A stretch of DNA of 64,000 nt from CATOSD01 sp965226695. GTDB taxonomy: Bacteria > Chloroflexota > Dehalococcoidia > Lucifugimonadales > CATOSD01. A model generated the notes under the pieces. It saw only the letters and a program-made list of their open reading frames with translations. It was not told the DNA's origin and made no database searches. The DNA is taken from NCBI GenBank assembly GCA_965226695.1, contig OZ245405.1:2294001-2358000 (forward strand), read 5' to 3'. Position 1 is the stretch's first letter, and the number at the start of each line of letters is the position of its first letter. A program made the translations under genes and the position numbers. Positions 35,321-44,377 of this stretch are shown piece after piece.

Positions 35321-36311
35321 GGGTTGAGCAAGCCAACTGCGGGGGAGGACGCCGTGACCGACCAGCCCAGCTTCGCCGACCACGACTAGCAACACAAGCG
35401 ACACAAGACTCGCAGGGAGAGGTTTCTCGAACAGCTCGAGGCTCTGGCGCCATGGGGGAGACTGGAGCAACACATTGTGCCCCACTATCCCAAAGCCGGT
35501 AGAGGCCGCAGGCCCTACACCCTGCCGGTAATGCTGCGGGTTCACGTAGTGCGGGTGACCTACAACTTCAGCGACCCGGCCATGGAAGACCTGCTGTACG
35601 AGGCCGATTCGGTGCGGCGGTTCGCGGGTCTGAGGCTGTCGGAAGACATACCCGACGAGAGCACCATCTCGAACTTTCGCCACTTGCTGGAGAGACACCG
35701 GTTGGGGCAGGAACTGTTCGAGGAGATCAAAGGCCATCTTGAGGAGCAGGGCGTGATGCTGAAGCGGGGGAGCATAGTTGACGCCACCATCATAGCCGCG
35801 CCGTCGTCAACCAGGAACAAGGCGAATCAGCGCGACCCCGAGATACGCCAGGTAAAGAAGGGCCGCCAGTACCACTTCGGCATGAAGCTGCACATCGGGG
35901 TGGACGCCGACAGTGGGCTTGTGCACAGCATGGCGACTACGTCTGCAAACGTCCACGACGTAACGCAAGCGCACAGGTTGTTGCACGGGGAGGAGCGGGC
36001 GGTATGGGGAGATTCCGGGTACATAGGGGTGGACACGCGGGGGGAGAACCGGGGGGTTAAGGCGGGGTGGTATGTGGCGAAGAGGGCGGGGCAGCGGCGG
36101 AAGTTGGAGCCTGGCAGTGCTGGGGCGATAGCGGAGAAGGCGAAGTCATCGATACGAGCCAAGGTGGAGCACCCCTTCTGGGACGTGAAAGGCAACTTCG
36201 GCTACGCCAAGGTGAGATACCGGGGTTTGGCCAAGAACACCGACCGCCTTGCGGTGCTGGTGGGGCTATCCAACCTGGTGCGGGCGCAGCGTTTGGTGGC
36301 TTGCTGAACCC
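35321..36311 (+). mobile_element. IS5-family-like element, ~0.99 kb
   Basis: Imperfect terminal inverted repeats are seen at 35321-35337 (GGGTTGAGCAAGCCAAC) and 36295-36311 (complement GGGTTCAGCAAGCCACC), 15 of 17 matching. They enclose one transposase frame whose stop lies within the right repeat. The element interrupts the serine recombinase. A clean target duplication was not identified, so the ends are provisional. Confidence 0.6.
35354..36307 (+). pseudogene. IS5-like transposase with stop at codon 12
   Basis: The full frame from GTG 35354 (VTDQPSFADHD) meets TAG at 35387-35389, then continues open to 36307. The IS copy at 49 kb reads DQPTFADLEYESKKRKTRRE over the same region, so the stop replaced an ordinary codon, and 317 codons match its length. 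The DDE domain is intact (AVWGDSGYIGVD, and KVEHPFWDVKGNFGYAKVRY with the terminal Glu). A restart at GTG 35477 would yield 276 residues lacking the DNA-binding N-terminus, so the element is probably inactive. Confidence 0.8.
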
Positions 36312-36388
36312 GGCGCCGGGGGGTAGGGGCCTCCGTGTGTTGTCCAGTTAGTAATCGGAGAAAGTGCCCGGCGCATCTCTGTCGTTGA

Positions 36389-36414
36389 CAGGCTAACACC
36401 CCTGTGTTAGCCTG
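36389..36414. promoter_or_regulatory. Inverted repeat overlapping a TTGACA box
   Basis: CAGGCTAACAC (36389-36399) and GTGTTAGCCTG (36404-36414) form a perfect 11-bp inverted repeat around CCCT, beginning inside TTGACA at 36385-36390. It lies 200 bases before the binding-protein gene. It looks like an operator on a promoter, though a small terminator hairpin for the upstream IS is possible. Confidence 0.45.
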
Positions 36415-36611
36415 CCCCAATCCCGACCCAGGGTACAGGTTGCCAAGCGATACACACACATCTTGGCGACTGGACTCTGATTCAGAGGCCATACAGAGAT
36501 CCCCCACATGGCTTCAACCGCTTGGAGAATGTATCCAAATCACATGGTCGCTGCGTGGAACAAACACATACGCACTTCAGGCAGCCGCACAGTCGCAAGG
36601 AGGCCCCAACC

Positions 36612-38726
36612 ATGACTAGCTCGCTAGTAAGGCACAGTTTCCTATTGGTAATGCCGGCAGTGTTGCTGCTGATGGGCGTAATGGCCTGCGGCGGGGAGGA
36701 ACCGGCGCCGACACCGACGCCGGTAAACATTTCGGCGATTGTGCAGCAGGCCCTGGAGAGCCAGCCTCAGGGAGTCACAGCCGATGACATGGCGAATGCC
36801 ATACAGTCGGCACTGGCTGCCCAGCCCGGTGTCAGCACCCAGGATGTGGCTTCGGAGGTCGCGAAGGTCTTGTTAGCGCAACCCGGAGCTACCACTGAGG
36901 ACGTGGCGTCTGCCATCGCCTCCGCGCTGGAGGCGCGGCCCGGGGTCACGACGCAGGACGTGGCAACCGAAATCGCCAGGGCACTCAGGGCACAACAGCC
37001 CGGCGTCACCGAGGAGCAGGTCGCCGCGGCCATTCAGGGCGCCCTGGAGGCGAGGCCCGGCGTCACCGAAGACCAGGTCGCCATGGCCGTTGAGAACGCC
37101 CTGGCCGGACAGCAGACCGAGATTCAGGGAGCTGTCGAATCCGCCGTGGCCTCGGCATTGATGGTCGAGGCTACCGGCGAGCCTGAGGGTACAATCGACG
37201 TGGGCAGAGCGGAGCTCGGGGCCTACATCTGCGACCCCAAGCACACCGCGGGCGTCGCGGACGTGGGCATGCAGGGCCACGAAACGCTTTTCACCGTGAA
37301 CAGCGACGACGAGATCGTGCCCGAACTGGCCAAGAGCTGGGGCATCTCCGACGACATGATCACCTGGACCATCGAGTTGAACAGGGGAATCACGTTTACC
37401 AAGGGATACGGCGAACTCACCGCGGAGGATGTAGTCTTCACCATCATGAGGGGTACGGAAGACGGCTCCGCGTTGCCGCGCGCCGGCGCACTTAGAGGAT
37501 TGTGGCGGAGCCCGGACGGCTCGGTGGAGATCGACGGGGACTACACGATTCGGGTCAACACGGGCGAACCCGCCGTTGGCATGTTGGCCGAGCTATCCTG
37601 CCCTTACTGTGCTTACATACTGAGCAAGAAGCAGGTGGAGGAAGTTGGCTGGGAAGCGGCCAGCGACAACTGCGCGACCACCGGCCCCTGGGATGTCACC
37701 GAGCACAGGACCTCAGACTTCTTCTCCTGGGAGGCGGTGAACGACCACTGGCGAAAGACGCCCGAATTCGCCCAGTTAATATTACGTGAAGTGCCGGAGG
37801 AGAATACCAGGTTAGCCGGCTTCCAGACCGAGAAGCTGGACACATTCGTCATGGCGTTCGACACGCTCCCCGAAGTGCAGAAGCTGCCTGGGGTGAAGCT
37901 GATGGAAAGCTCCCCCGGAGCCACGATGCACTTCGGAATCTACGGCAACTACTACGTAACGGAGCGCCCTGGCTACGACTCTTCTCTGCCCTGGATATCG
38001 TCCTCGGCGGACGTTAACTCGCCTGAGTGGGAGAAGGCGCGAAAGGTTCGCAAGGCAATGACCATCGCCATCGACCGGGAAACCATCGTAAGTGAACTGG
38101 TGATGGGCCGTGGCGAGCCATTGACCTTGTGGGGATGGGAGAACAAGGAAGACAAGCTGCCCTCTGGCGTCAAGTGGTCTTATGACCCTGAAATGGCGAA
38201 GCAGCTCCTGACAGAGGCCGGCTACCCCGACGGCTTCGACACCAGGCTCATGGTCTATCCGCGCCAGGTGCCGGGCGACGTCCAGGCGTGCACTGCCATT
38301 GGCGGAATGCTCGAGAAAGTGGGCATACGGGTCGAAATGGCGCCGATGCCCTACGCCAGCGCCTCGCCGCTTATCAGGAGCCGCGACTGGAGTCACCTGA
38401 ACTGCCATGGAACCAATGCCACCAGAGAACCAATTCAGTTGATGAGGCTGATGCTAAGCACGTCGGGATTCAACATGGGCTTCGAGCACGCCACCGTCGA
38501 CCGACTTGTGGGCGAGGCAGGAGTGATATTCGACGTGGCCGCGCGGTTCGATAAAGAGCGTGAGGTGGCGCAGTTCGTGTTCGACAACGCGCTTGAAGCC
38601 GGAGTCTACACCGTTTCTCTCGTGTGGCCTCTTGGGCCCGCACTGGACCCGTGGTTTGACGAGCACCAGGACCGAGGCGATCCAAGAGCGCTGACATCGC
38701 TCGAGTGGGCGCGGCACCGTCGGTAG
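36612..38726 (+). CDS. ABC transporter substrate-binding lipoprotein (SBP_bac_5)
   Basis: A 704-residue lipoprotein; ATG 36612 follows AAGGAGG. The signal ends at a lipobox (LLLMGVMACGGEE), then an APTPTPV spacer. Residues ~40-185 form an unusual array of about six 23-residue units (pattern ALEARPGVTTQDVATEIARA). The solute-binding domain follows, with ETLFTVNSDDEIVPELAKSW, ITWTIELNRGITFTKG and KAMTIAIDRETIVSELVMG, as in peptide/nickel/opine family 5 proteins. It delivers a ligand to the permease genes downstream. The repeat array may be a stalk or oligomerisation region. The ligand is unknown; neighbouring enzymes suggest an organic-ester or cyclitol-type substrate. Confidence 0.9.
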   Translation: MTSSLVRHSFLLVMPAVLLLMGVMACGGEEPAPTPTPVNISAIVQQALESQPQGVTADDMANAIQSALAAQPGVSTQDVASEVAKVLLAQPGATTEDVASAIASALEARPGVTTQDVATEIARALRAQQPGVTEEQVAAAIQGALEARPGVTEDQVAMAVENALAGQQTEIQGAVESAVASALMVEATGEPEGTIDVGRAELGAYICDPKHTAGVADVGMQGHETLFTVNSDDEIVPELAKSWGISDDMITWTIELNRGITFTKGYGELTAEDVVFTIMRGTEDGSALPRAGALRGLWRSPDGSVEIDGDYTIRVNTGEPAVGMLAELSCPYCAYILSKKQVEEVGWEAASDNCATTGPWDVTEHRTSDFFSWEAVNDHWRKTPEFAQLILREVPEENTRLAGFQTEKLDTFVMAFDTLPEVQKLPGVKLMESSPGATMHFGIYGNYYVTERPGYDSSLPWISSSADVNSPEWEKARKVRKAMTIAIDRETIVSELVMGRGEPLTLWGWENKEDKLPSGVKWSYDPEMAKQLLTEAGYPDGFDTRLMVYPRQVPGDVQACTAIGGMLEKVGIRVEMAPMPYASASPLIRSRDWSHLNCHGTNATREPIQLMRLMLSTSGFNMGFEHATVDRLVGEAGVIFDVAARFDKEREVAQFVFDNALEAGVYTVSLVWPLGPALDPWFDEHQDRGDPRALTSLEWARHRR

Positions 38727-38763
38727 CGCTCCCCTCCTCCCTCGGAAAAGCAATCTGTATACT

Positions 38764-38804
38764 GGCGGCGTAGTGGTGCAAGGCAATAGTGCCACTACGC
38801 CGCC
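38764..38804 (+). terminator. Intercistronic hairpin after the binding-protein gene
   Basis: GGCGGCGTAGTGG (38764-38776) pairs perfectly with CCACTACGCCGCC (38792-38804). There is no T-run. Such hairpins between binding-protein and permease genes often stabilise the upstream mRNA or partly terminate, keeping permease levels lower. Confidence 0.6.
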
Positions 38805-38885
38805 GCTGCCATACGCTCGCCCATCGGAACGCGCCCGCTCCATCTCTCATCGCCGGTTGAAGCCGGCACGGGGCATTGATTTGTC

Positions 38886-39803
38886 ATGACCCGCTTTCTA
38901 ATAAGGCGCATAGCAGTGACTCTTGTCACTCTGTTCCTCGTCTCCATCGTTGTCTTCTTTATGGCCCGTGTCGCGGGCGATCCCAGGTCTCTACTCCTGG
39001 ACCCGTGGGCTTCGGAAGAGGACTGGGACAACCTGGGGAAAGAGCTGGGGCTGGACAAGCCCGTCCATCACCAGTACTGGCTGTTCCTGACTGGCCTCCT
39101 CCGAGGCGACATGGGCGATTCGTTCACCGAGCGGCGCCCGGTAAGGGACGTGATTCTCGAACGCCTGCCGGCCACCCTGCAATTGGGGTTGAGCGCCTTC
39201 GTGTTTTCTCTGATCGGAGGCGTGTCGCTGGGCATTCTCGGCGCGGTGAGGCGTGGGGGCGGCCTGGATCTGGCGGGCAAGCTGATCGCTCTGATAGGAC
39301 AGTCGGCCCCAACGTTCTGGATCGGCATAATGCTGATCTTCTTCTTTGCGGTGAGGCTGGAGTGGTTGCCATACGCCGGTAGAGAAGACTGGCGAAGCTT
39401 CATCCTTCCCTCGGTTACTTTCGGCTGGGCAGTGATGGCAGCCAACCTGCGCATCATGCGCTCCGCGATGTTGGATGAGCTGGACTCTGAGTACGTTAAG
39501 TTTGCCAAGTCCAAGGGAGTTCCCGGGCATAGCGTCGTCTGGAAGCACACCCTGCCGAACGCGCTTATCCCTCCACTCACTATGGCGGGACTCACCCTAG
39601 GCAGCATGGTGACGGGGTCTCTGATTACGGAGACGGTATTCGCTTGGCCCGGGCTGGGGAACCTTGCATGGCGGGCCGTCAGGCACGCTGACTACTCCCT
39701 GCTTCAAGGAGTGGTTATTGTATTCACTATGGCATACCTGGCGGCGGCATTTCTGGTCGACGTGTTGTATGCGCGCATAGATCCCAGGATTCGCTTGGGC
39801 TGA
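38886..39803 (+). CDS. ABC transporter permease (DppB/OppB-like)
   Basis: A 305-residue inner-membrane protein with about six hydrophobic segments, beginning MTRFLIRRIAVTLVTLFLVS. It has the N-terminal signature GDPRSLLLDPWASEEDWDNL and the ATPase-coupling EAA-like loop FAKSKGVPGHSVVWKHTLPN. It pairs with the following DppC-like permease 16 bases downstream. Import of peptides, nickel complexes or similar small molecules is the family role. The start ATG follows a weak ribosome-binding site. Confidence 0.9.
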   Translation: MTRFLIRRIAVTLVTLFLVSIVVFFMARVAGDPRSLLLDPWASEEDWDNLGKELGLDKPVHHQYWLFLTGLLRGDMGDSFTERRPVRDVILERLPATLQLGLSAFVFSLIGGVSLGILGAVRRGGGLDLAGKLIALIGQSAPTFWIGIMLIFFFAVRLEWLPYAGREDWRSFILPSVTFGWAVMAANLRIMRSAMLDELDSEYVKFAKSKGVPGHSVVWKHTLPNALIPPLTMAGLTLGSMVTGSLITETVFAWPGLGNLAWRAVRHADYSLLQGVVIVFTMAYLAAAFLVDVLYARIDPRIRLG

Positions 39804-39819
39804 GGCCGGAGCACCACCT

Positions 39820-40719
39820 ATGGTTGACGAAACGAGACTGAGCCTGGCGCTGCGTGTGGGCGGTCTACGACCGGCCGCGCTGCTGCGTTATGTCAGGCGA
39901 CTGCCCATAATACCGGTCCTGGTTCTCGCCTTGGTGGTCGCCGATGGCGTCTTGGCCCCGTGGTTGTCGTCGCACAACCCCCGGATCGGGGAACTTACCG
40001 AGCGGCTCTTGCCTCCCATGTGGATGGACGGAGGGAGCAGCGACCACATTCTCGGCACCGACCAGCAGGGCCGCGACATATTCGCGAGAATTAGCTACGG
40101 CGCGCGCGTGTCTCTCATGGTTGCGGCGGTTGTGCTCCTCGTAGGCGGGGGCATCGGCACCATCCTTGGCCTGATATCCGGCTGGTACGGAGGCCTGGTC
40201 GATGAACTGATCATGCGGGTGGTGGACATCTTCATGGCCCTGCCGCTCATTCTGGTCGCCCTGGTCTTCGTTGTGGCACTTGGTCCTTCCTTCGGCGTCC
40301 TGCTCATGATAATGGGACTATGGATTTGGGTGCGCTTCGCCCGGATGGTGCGGGGCGAAGTGCTCAAGCTTAAAGAGATGGACTACATTGCCCTCGCGCA
40401 GGTGGCAGGCGCTTCCACCCTGCGCATATTGGTAAGACACCTCTGGCCAGGCGTGCGTAACACGGTAACGGTGGTCGCCACTCTGCAGGTGGGCCTCGTG
40501 ATAATCCTGGAGGCGAGCCTGAGCTTCCTGGGCGCGGGGATTCCCCCACCTGAACCCGCTTGGGGGTCACTAATAGCCGAGGGAAGGGATGTGCTTGCCG
40601 GAGCCTGGTGGGTTTCCACAATACCTGGACTGGCGATTCTGGCGACGGTGCTGTCGCTGAACTTGTTCGGCGACTGGCTGAGAGACACCCTGGACCCGAA
40701 ACTTCGCCAACAGCTGTAG
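39820..40719 (+). CDS. ABC transporter permease (DppC/OppC-like)
   Basis: A 299-residue membrane protein. The signatures are HILGTDQQGRDIFARISYGA, the FMALPLILVALVFVVALGPS hydrophobic segment, the coupling loop LAQVAGASTLRILVRHLWPG and LEASLSFLGAGIPPPEPAWG, all diagnostic of the DppC/OppC family. It forms a heterodimer with the upstream permease. The two ATPases expected by this transporter are encoded on the minus strand at 46.6-48.6 kb, separated from the permeases by catabolic genes. Confidence 0.92.
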   Translation: MVDETRLSLALRVGGLRPAALLRYVRRLPIIPVLVLALVVADGVLAPWLSSHNPRIGELTERLLPPMWMDGGSSDHILGTDQQGRDIFARISYGARVSLMVAAVVLLVGGGIGTILGLISGWYGGLVDELIMRVVDIFMALPLILVALVFVVALGPSFGVLLMIMGLWIWVRFARMVRGEVLKLKEMDYIALAQVAGASTLRILVRHLWPGVRNTVTVVATLQVGLVIILEASLSFLGAGIPPPEPAWGSLIAEGRDVLAGAWWVSTIPGLAILATVLSLNLFGDWLRDTLDPKLRQQL

Positions 40720-40775
40720 CAGGCTCTTGGCCTGAAATTCGGCGCGGCGAACTAGTGAACGCTTCTGGAGGAAAA

Positions 40776-41153
40776 TTGCCGTCCTACACCTTCGATCATG
40801 TTCATCTGATGACCAGGGACCCAGACAGGCTGGTCGACTTCCTCTGGAGAATGTTTGGCGCCACCGTTATCGCTACACCCGAGGTGAGAGGAGTCAAGAC
40901 GGTTATGTTGGGTTTCTATGGCCGGCGGGTCCACGTTACTGGTGGAGAACTGGTGGACGGGCCGGCTGAGCCGCACTACGGCGTGGACCACTTTGGCCTT
41001 AGTACGGATGACATGGACGCCGCGGTAGCTGACCTCAAGTCCAAAGGGGCCTGCTTCAGCCAGGAACCGGCCGCACCTCGCCCGGGGGTGAAAACCGCGG
41101 AAATCATAGGCCCTGACAACGTGCGGATCGAACTGGTGCAGTGGATGAGCTAG
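40776..41153 (+). CDS. VOC/glyoxalase-family protein
   Basis: TTG 40776 is preferred, with GGAGGAAAA immediately upstream. The 125-residue product has the VOC pattern: YTFDHVHLMTRDPDRLVDFL with the first metal His, VHVTGGELV, YGVDHFGLSTDDMDAAVADL with the second His, and NVRIELVQWM with the terminal Glu. VOC enzymes open, isomerise or epimerise small oxygenated substrates. It lies just downstream of the permease genes and convergent with the IolD-like gene, which suggests a catabolic step on the imported compound. Confidence 0.85.
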   Translation: MPSYTFDHVHLMTRDPDRLVDFLWRMFGATVIATPEVRGVKTVMLGFYGRRVHVTGGELVDGPAEPHYGVDHFGLSTDDMDAAVADLKSKGACFSQEPAAPRPGVKTAEIIGPDNVRIELVQWMS

Positions 41154-41182
41154 GCGCCAGTGTCCGCAAAGTCCCGCTCCGC

Positions 41183-43042
41183 CTACAGGTAGTAGCGCTG
41201 CTTCTTGACCAATCCTTCGTACTCTTCCCGAGCCTTTGCCACAGTCGCTCTCTCGGAGACCTCCGACATAGGCACGTCCCACCACGCGTCGTAGTTTCTC
41301 ACGGCCTGCGACGGGTCCGGTTCCACGACAATGAGAGTAGTGCGCGGAGACTGTTTCGCCTCGACCAGGGCCTGCCGCAACTGCTCCACTCCATCCACCT
41401 TCACGGCGTTGGCGCCCAGGGCGCGGGCGCTGGCGGCGTAGTCGACTGAGAGGTAGTCCCCGCTTAGCTGCCCGTCTTCGCCCCGAGAGCGAAACTCGGT
41501 GCCGAAGCCCTCGCCGCCGGTGGCGTGGGAGAGGCGGTTGATGCTCGCAAAGCCGTGGTTGTCCAACAGCACGATTGTGAGCTTGATCCCCTCCTGTACG
41601 GAGGTCAGGATCTCCGAAGACATCATCAGGTAACAACCGTCACCCATCAGCACGTACACCTCCCGGTCGGGCGCGGCCATCTTCGCGCCAAGCCCGCCGG
41701 CGATCTCATATCCCATGGTCGAATAGCCGTGCTCCATCTGGTAGCCCTTCGGATCCCTGGTGCGCCACAGCTTGTGCAGGTCGCCTGTCAGGCTGCCTGA
41801 GGCGCACACGACCACGTCGCGCGGCCCCGAGAATGAATTGACTGCTCCAATGACCTCGGCCTGGGTGATGGTGCCGCCGCCCTTCGGGTGATAGTACCTC
41901 TCGACCTCGGCATCCCACTCCCGCCGCAGCCCAGCGACACGGCCGGCGTACTCGTCGCTGACACGAAAGCCAGGCAGAGCGGCGGACAGCTCTTCCAGTG
42001 TGGCGCGTGCATCGGCCACAAGAGCCAGGGCATTGTGCTTGTGCGCGTCGACTTCGGCGACGTTGACATTTATGAAGCGAACGTCAGGATGTTGGAAAGC
42101 CGTCTTAGAAGAGGTAGTGAAATCGGTGTAGCGCGTTCCAATCCCCAACACCAAGTCCGCGTCCCGCGCCAGACGATTGCCGCCAGGGGCGCCGGTCACC
42201 CCCAGCGTTCCCACGGACTGGTCGTGTCGGTAGTGAAGAGAGCCCTTGCCCGCGTGAGTCTCCGCCACAGGAATGCCCGTGCTTCGAGCGAACTCCGATA
42301 GCGCCTCCGTGGCCTCGCTGTAAATGCACCCGCCCCCAGCGACAATCAGCGGAGTTTTGCTGCGCCTTATCCACTCCGCCGCGCGGTGGAGCATCGCCCT
42401 ATCGGGAGGCGTGCGCGGGATTGTCCACACACGCTTCGCGAACAGCTCCTCGGGATAGCGGTAGGCTTCCGCCTGCACGTCTTGGGGTAGGCACAGCGTG
42501 ACGGCCCCGGTGTCCGCCGGAGATGTGAGTACACGCATGGCATGGAGCACCGCGGTGATGAGCTGTTCGGGGCGATAGATTCTGTCCCAATACCGTGAGA
42601 TCGGCTTCAAACAGTCGTTGACCGAAATATCCAGCGTGTGCTCGGACTCCATGGCTTGCAGGTGGGGAGATGCCGTTCTGCGCGCGAAGATGTCGCTGGG
42701 CAGCAGAAGCACCGGCAGGCGGTTGACGGTCGCGCCGGCCGCACCGGTGACCAGGTTTGTGGAGCCGGGTCCGATGGACGACGTACAGGCAAAGGCGCCG
42801 AGTCGATTGCGCATTTTCGCGAAACCGACGGCCATATGGACGATAGCCTGCTCGTTGCGGCCCTGGAAGTAGGGGAAATCCGGTGTCTGGTGCAGAGCCT
42901 GGCCAAGGCCGGCCACTATGCCATGACCGAAAATGCCGGCGCAGCCCGCGAAGAAGCGGTGCTCCACTCCGTCCCGCTCCACGTATTGGTTCTTTAGGAA
43001 GTTCACCAAGGCCTGTGACGCGGTTAGCAGTCTGGTTCCCAT
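41183..43042 (-). CDS. iolD: IolD-like TPP enzyme (trihydroxycyclohexanedione hydrolase)
   Basis: A 619-residue thiamine-diphosphate enzyme close to the usual IolD length. Diagnostic parts are ASQALVNFLKNQYVERDGVE, the FGHGIVAGLGQALHQ and QGRNEQAIVHMAVGFAK blocks, AGGGCIYSEATEALSEFA in the middle domain, and the TPP motif MGDGCYLMMSSEILTSVQEG. IolD cleaves the diketone ring intermediate of myo-inositol degradation. No other iol gene is visible here, so it may act on a related cyclic dione. The ATG at 43042 is chosen over an upstream alternative because GGGGAG lies about 12 bases before it. Confidence 0.82.
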   Translation of the reverse strand: MGTRLLTASQALVNFLKNQYVERDGVEHRFFAGCAGIFGHGIVAGLGQALHQTPDFPYFQGRNEQAIVHMAVGFAKMRNRLGAFACTSSIGPGSTNLVTGAAGATVNRLPVLLLPSDIFARRTASPHLQAMESEHTLDISVNDCLKPISRYWDRIYRPEQLITAVLHAMRVLTSPADTGAVTLCLPQDVQAEAYRYPEELFAKRVWTIPRTPPDRAMLHRAAEWIRRSKTPLIVAGGGCIYSEATEALSEFARSTGIPVAETHAGKGSLHYRHDQSVGTLGVTGAPGGNRLARDADLVLGIGTRYTDFTTSSKTAFQHPDVRFINVNVAEVDAHKHNALALVADARATLEELSAALPGFRVSDEYAGRVAGLRREWDAEVERYYHPKGGGTITQAEVIGAVNSFSGPRDVVVCASGSLTGDLHKLWRTRDPKGYQMEHGYSTMGYEIAGGLGAKMAAPDREVYVLMGDGCYLMMSSEILTSVQEGIKLTIVLLDNHGFASINRLSHATGGEGFGTEFRSRGEDGQLSGDYLSVDYAASARALGANAVKVDGVEQLRQALVEAKQSPRTTLIVVEPDPSQAVRNYDAWWDVPMSEVSERATVAKAREEYEGLVKKQRYYL

Positions 43043-43325
43043 AGCTGTCGTCTCCCCAACGTTCGATTTGGAAGCAGTTTCACAACCCACCTAGTCGGGG
43101 TCCGGAGCGCCGCCCCCCTCTGCAAGGGAATTCGCGGTGTGATCCCGGCAAATGAACCTACGGAACTCATGGGAAATCCACCCACATTGTGAGATAGCGA
43201 CCCAGGAGCTAGACTACATACGCGCAGACAACGTGTCAAACACGCCCGGGGAGAGGCGGCGCAGCCACCGGAAGCGCTCGACGGGCGTGGGGTCCAATTG
43301 GCCTCGGGCCAGCACTGAATTCTCC

Positions 43326-43354
43326 TTGACACTTTTCCGACACCGTGGTGAAAT
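43326..43354 (+). promoter_or_regulatory. Candidate promoter for the aminotransferase gene
   Basis: TTGACA at 43326-43331, then 17 bases, then TGAAAT. It lies about 70 bases before the aminotransferase start, in a 383-base gap between divergently transcribed genes. Match to the -10 consensus is moderate. Confidence 0.35.
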
Positions 43355-43425
43355 TGCCGCGTTGGTCCTCGGCAAGAGAGCTATCGGAAGACGGGCATCA
43401 GGCGGCCTGGAGTGCTGGAGAAGAG

Positions 43426-44337
43426 ATGGCTGATTACCTATCGTATTTCAATGGAGAGTGGATACCGTTCAGCCAGGTGAAGATCGACCCCAGCGACCGC
43501 GGCTTCCTGCTGGGCGACACGGTCTTCGATGCCGGCCGCACGTTCAATGGCAAGAGCTTTCGTATGAAGGAGCATATCGATCGGCTGTATCGCTCCCTCA
43601 AGTACGTCCGGATCGATCCGGGCCTTTCGCCGGACGAAATGCTGGCCGTCAACGAAGAGGCCATCGAGCGGAACGAACACCTGAGAGCCGCTGCCGGTGA
43701 CTTCGTTATCTGGACGTTCGTAACCCGGGGGCCGGGCCGCTGGACGCACACCGCGGGGCCGCCGACCGTCTGCGTGAAAGTCCTGGACATCGACTGGGAC
43801 AAGTATCTCCCCTCCTACCTGAACGGGGCGCACGCGGTAATCGCTCGCACTCGAAGCTACTCGGCCGACTCCCTGGATCCGAAGATAAAGCACTTCAGCC
43901 GCATGAACTTCAACCTGGCGGAGCTAGAGGTGGCCGACATAGACCCGGAGGGGTGGGCGCTGCTCCTGGATTCGAGTGGCAACCTCACGGAGGGCACCGG
44001 ATGGAGCGTGTTCGTCGTAACTGATGGAGTTCTGCGCGCGCCGCCCGACGACGCGATTCTCCAGAGCGTTTCCCGGCAGATGGTGTTTGATATCGCCCAC
44101 AGGCTGGGCATTCCGGCCTACCAGGAAAACCTTCAGCCGTACGACCTGTACACCGCCGACGAGGTGTTCTTCACGGGCACCAGCCCCTGCATCCTCCCAG
44201 TCAGCAGGGTGGACAGCCGCCAGATAGCCGACGGCAGCGTACCCCAGCCCGTCACGAGGCATCTATTGGCCGCATGGGGCGAGGAAGTGGGCCTGGACGT
44301 CGTGGAGCAGGCCGTCCGGTACGGCCACAAGGGCTAG
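43426..44337 (+). CDS. Class IV PLP aminotransferase (branched-chain/D-amino-acid type)
   Basis: A 303-residue protein after GGAGAAGAG. It opens YFNGEWIPFSQVKIDPSDRG and LLGDTVFDAGRTFNGKSF, the standard start of fold-type IV PLP enzymes. The catalytic lysine lies in LDPKIKHFSRMNFNLAELEV (~residue 150). The phosphate-binding segment LLDSSGNLTEGTGWSVFVV and VFFTGTSPCILPVSRVD follow. IlvE-like, D-alanine transaminase-like and aminodeoxychorismate lyase-like members cannot be separated by eye. It is divergent from iolD within the catabolic cluster. Confidence 0.88.
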   Translation: MADYLSYFNGEWIPFSQVKIDPSDRGFLLGDTVFDAGRTFNGKSFRMKEHIDRLYRSLKYVRIDPGLSPDEMLAVNEEAIERNEHLRAAAGDFVIWTFVTRGPGRWTHTAGPPTVCVKVLDIDWDKYLPSYLNGAHAVIARTRSYSADSLDPKIKHFSRMNFNLAELEVADIDPEGWALLLDSSGNLTEGTGWSVFVVTDGVLRAPPDDAILQSVSRQMVFDIAHRLGIPAYQENLQPYDLYTADEVFFTGTSPCILPVSRVDSRQIADGSVPQPVTRHLLAAWGEEVGLDVVEQAVRYGHKG

Positions 44338-44377
44338 ATTGCCCGGCAAGTAACCGTCCTACCTCGCTGGGAGGGCG

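Noticed and set aside
34458..35327. Plus-strand open frame of 289 codons across the recombinase remnant
   Set aside because: It is the complement of a recognisable serine recombinase coding sequence, and its product is low-complexity Ser/Leu-rich without motifs.
36389..36414. Terminator of the IS transposase
   Set aside because: The repeat is only 11 bp with no T-run, and overlaps a TTGACA box upstream of the binding-protein gene, so it is listed as a possible operator instead.
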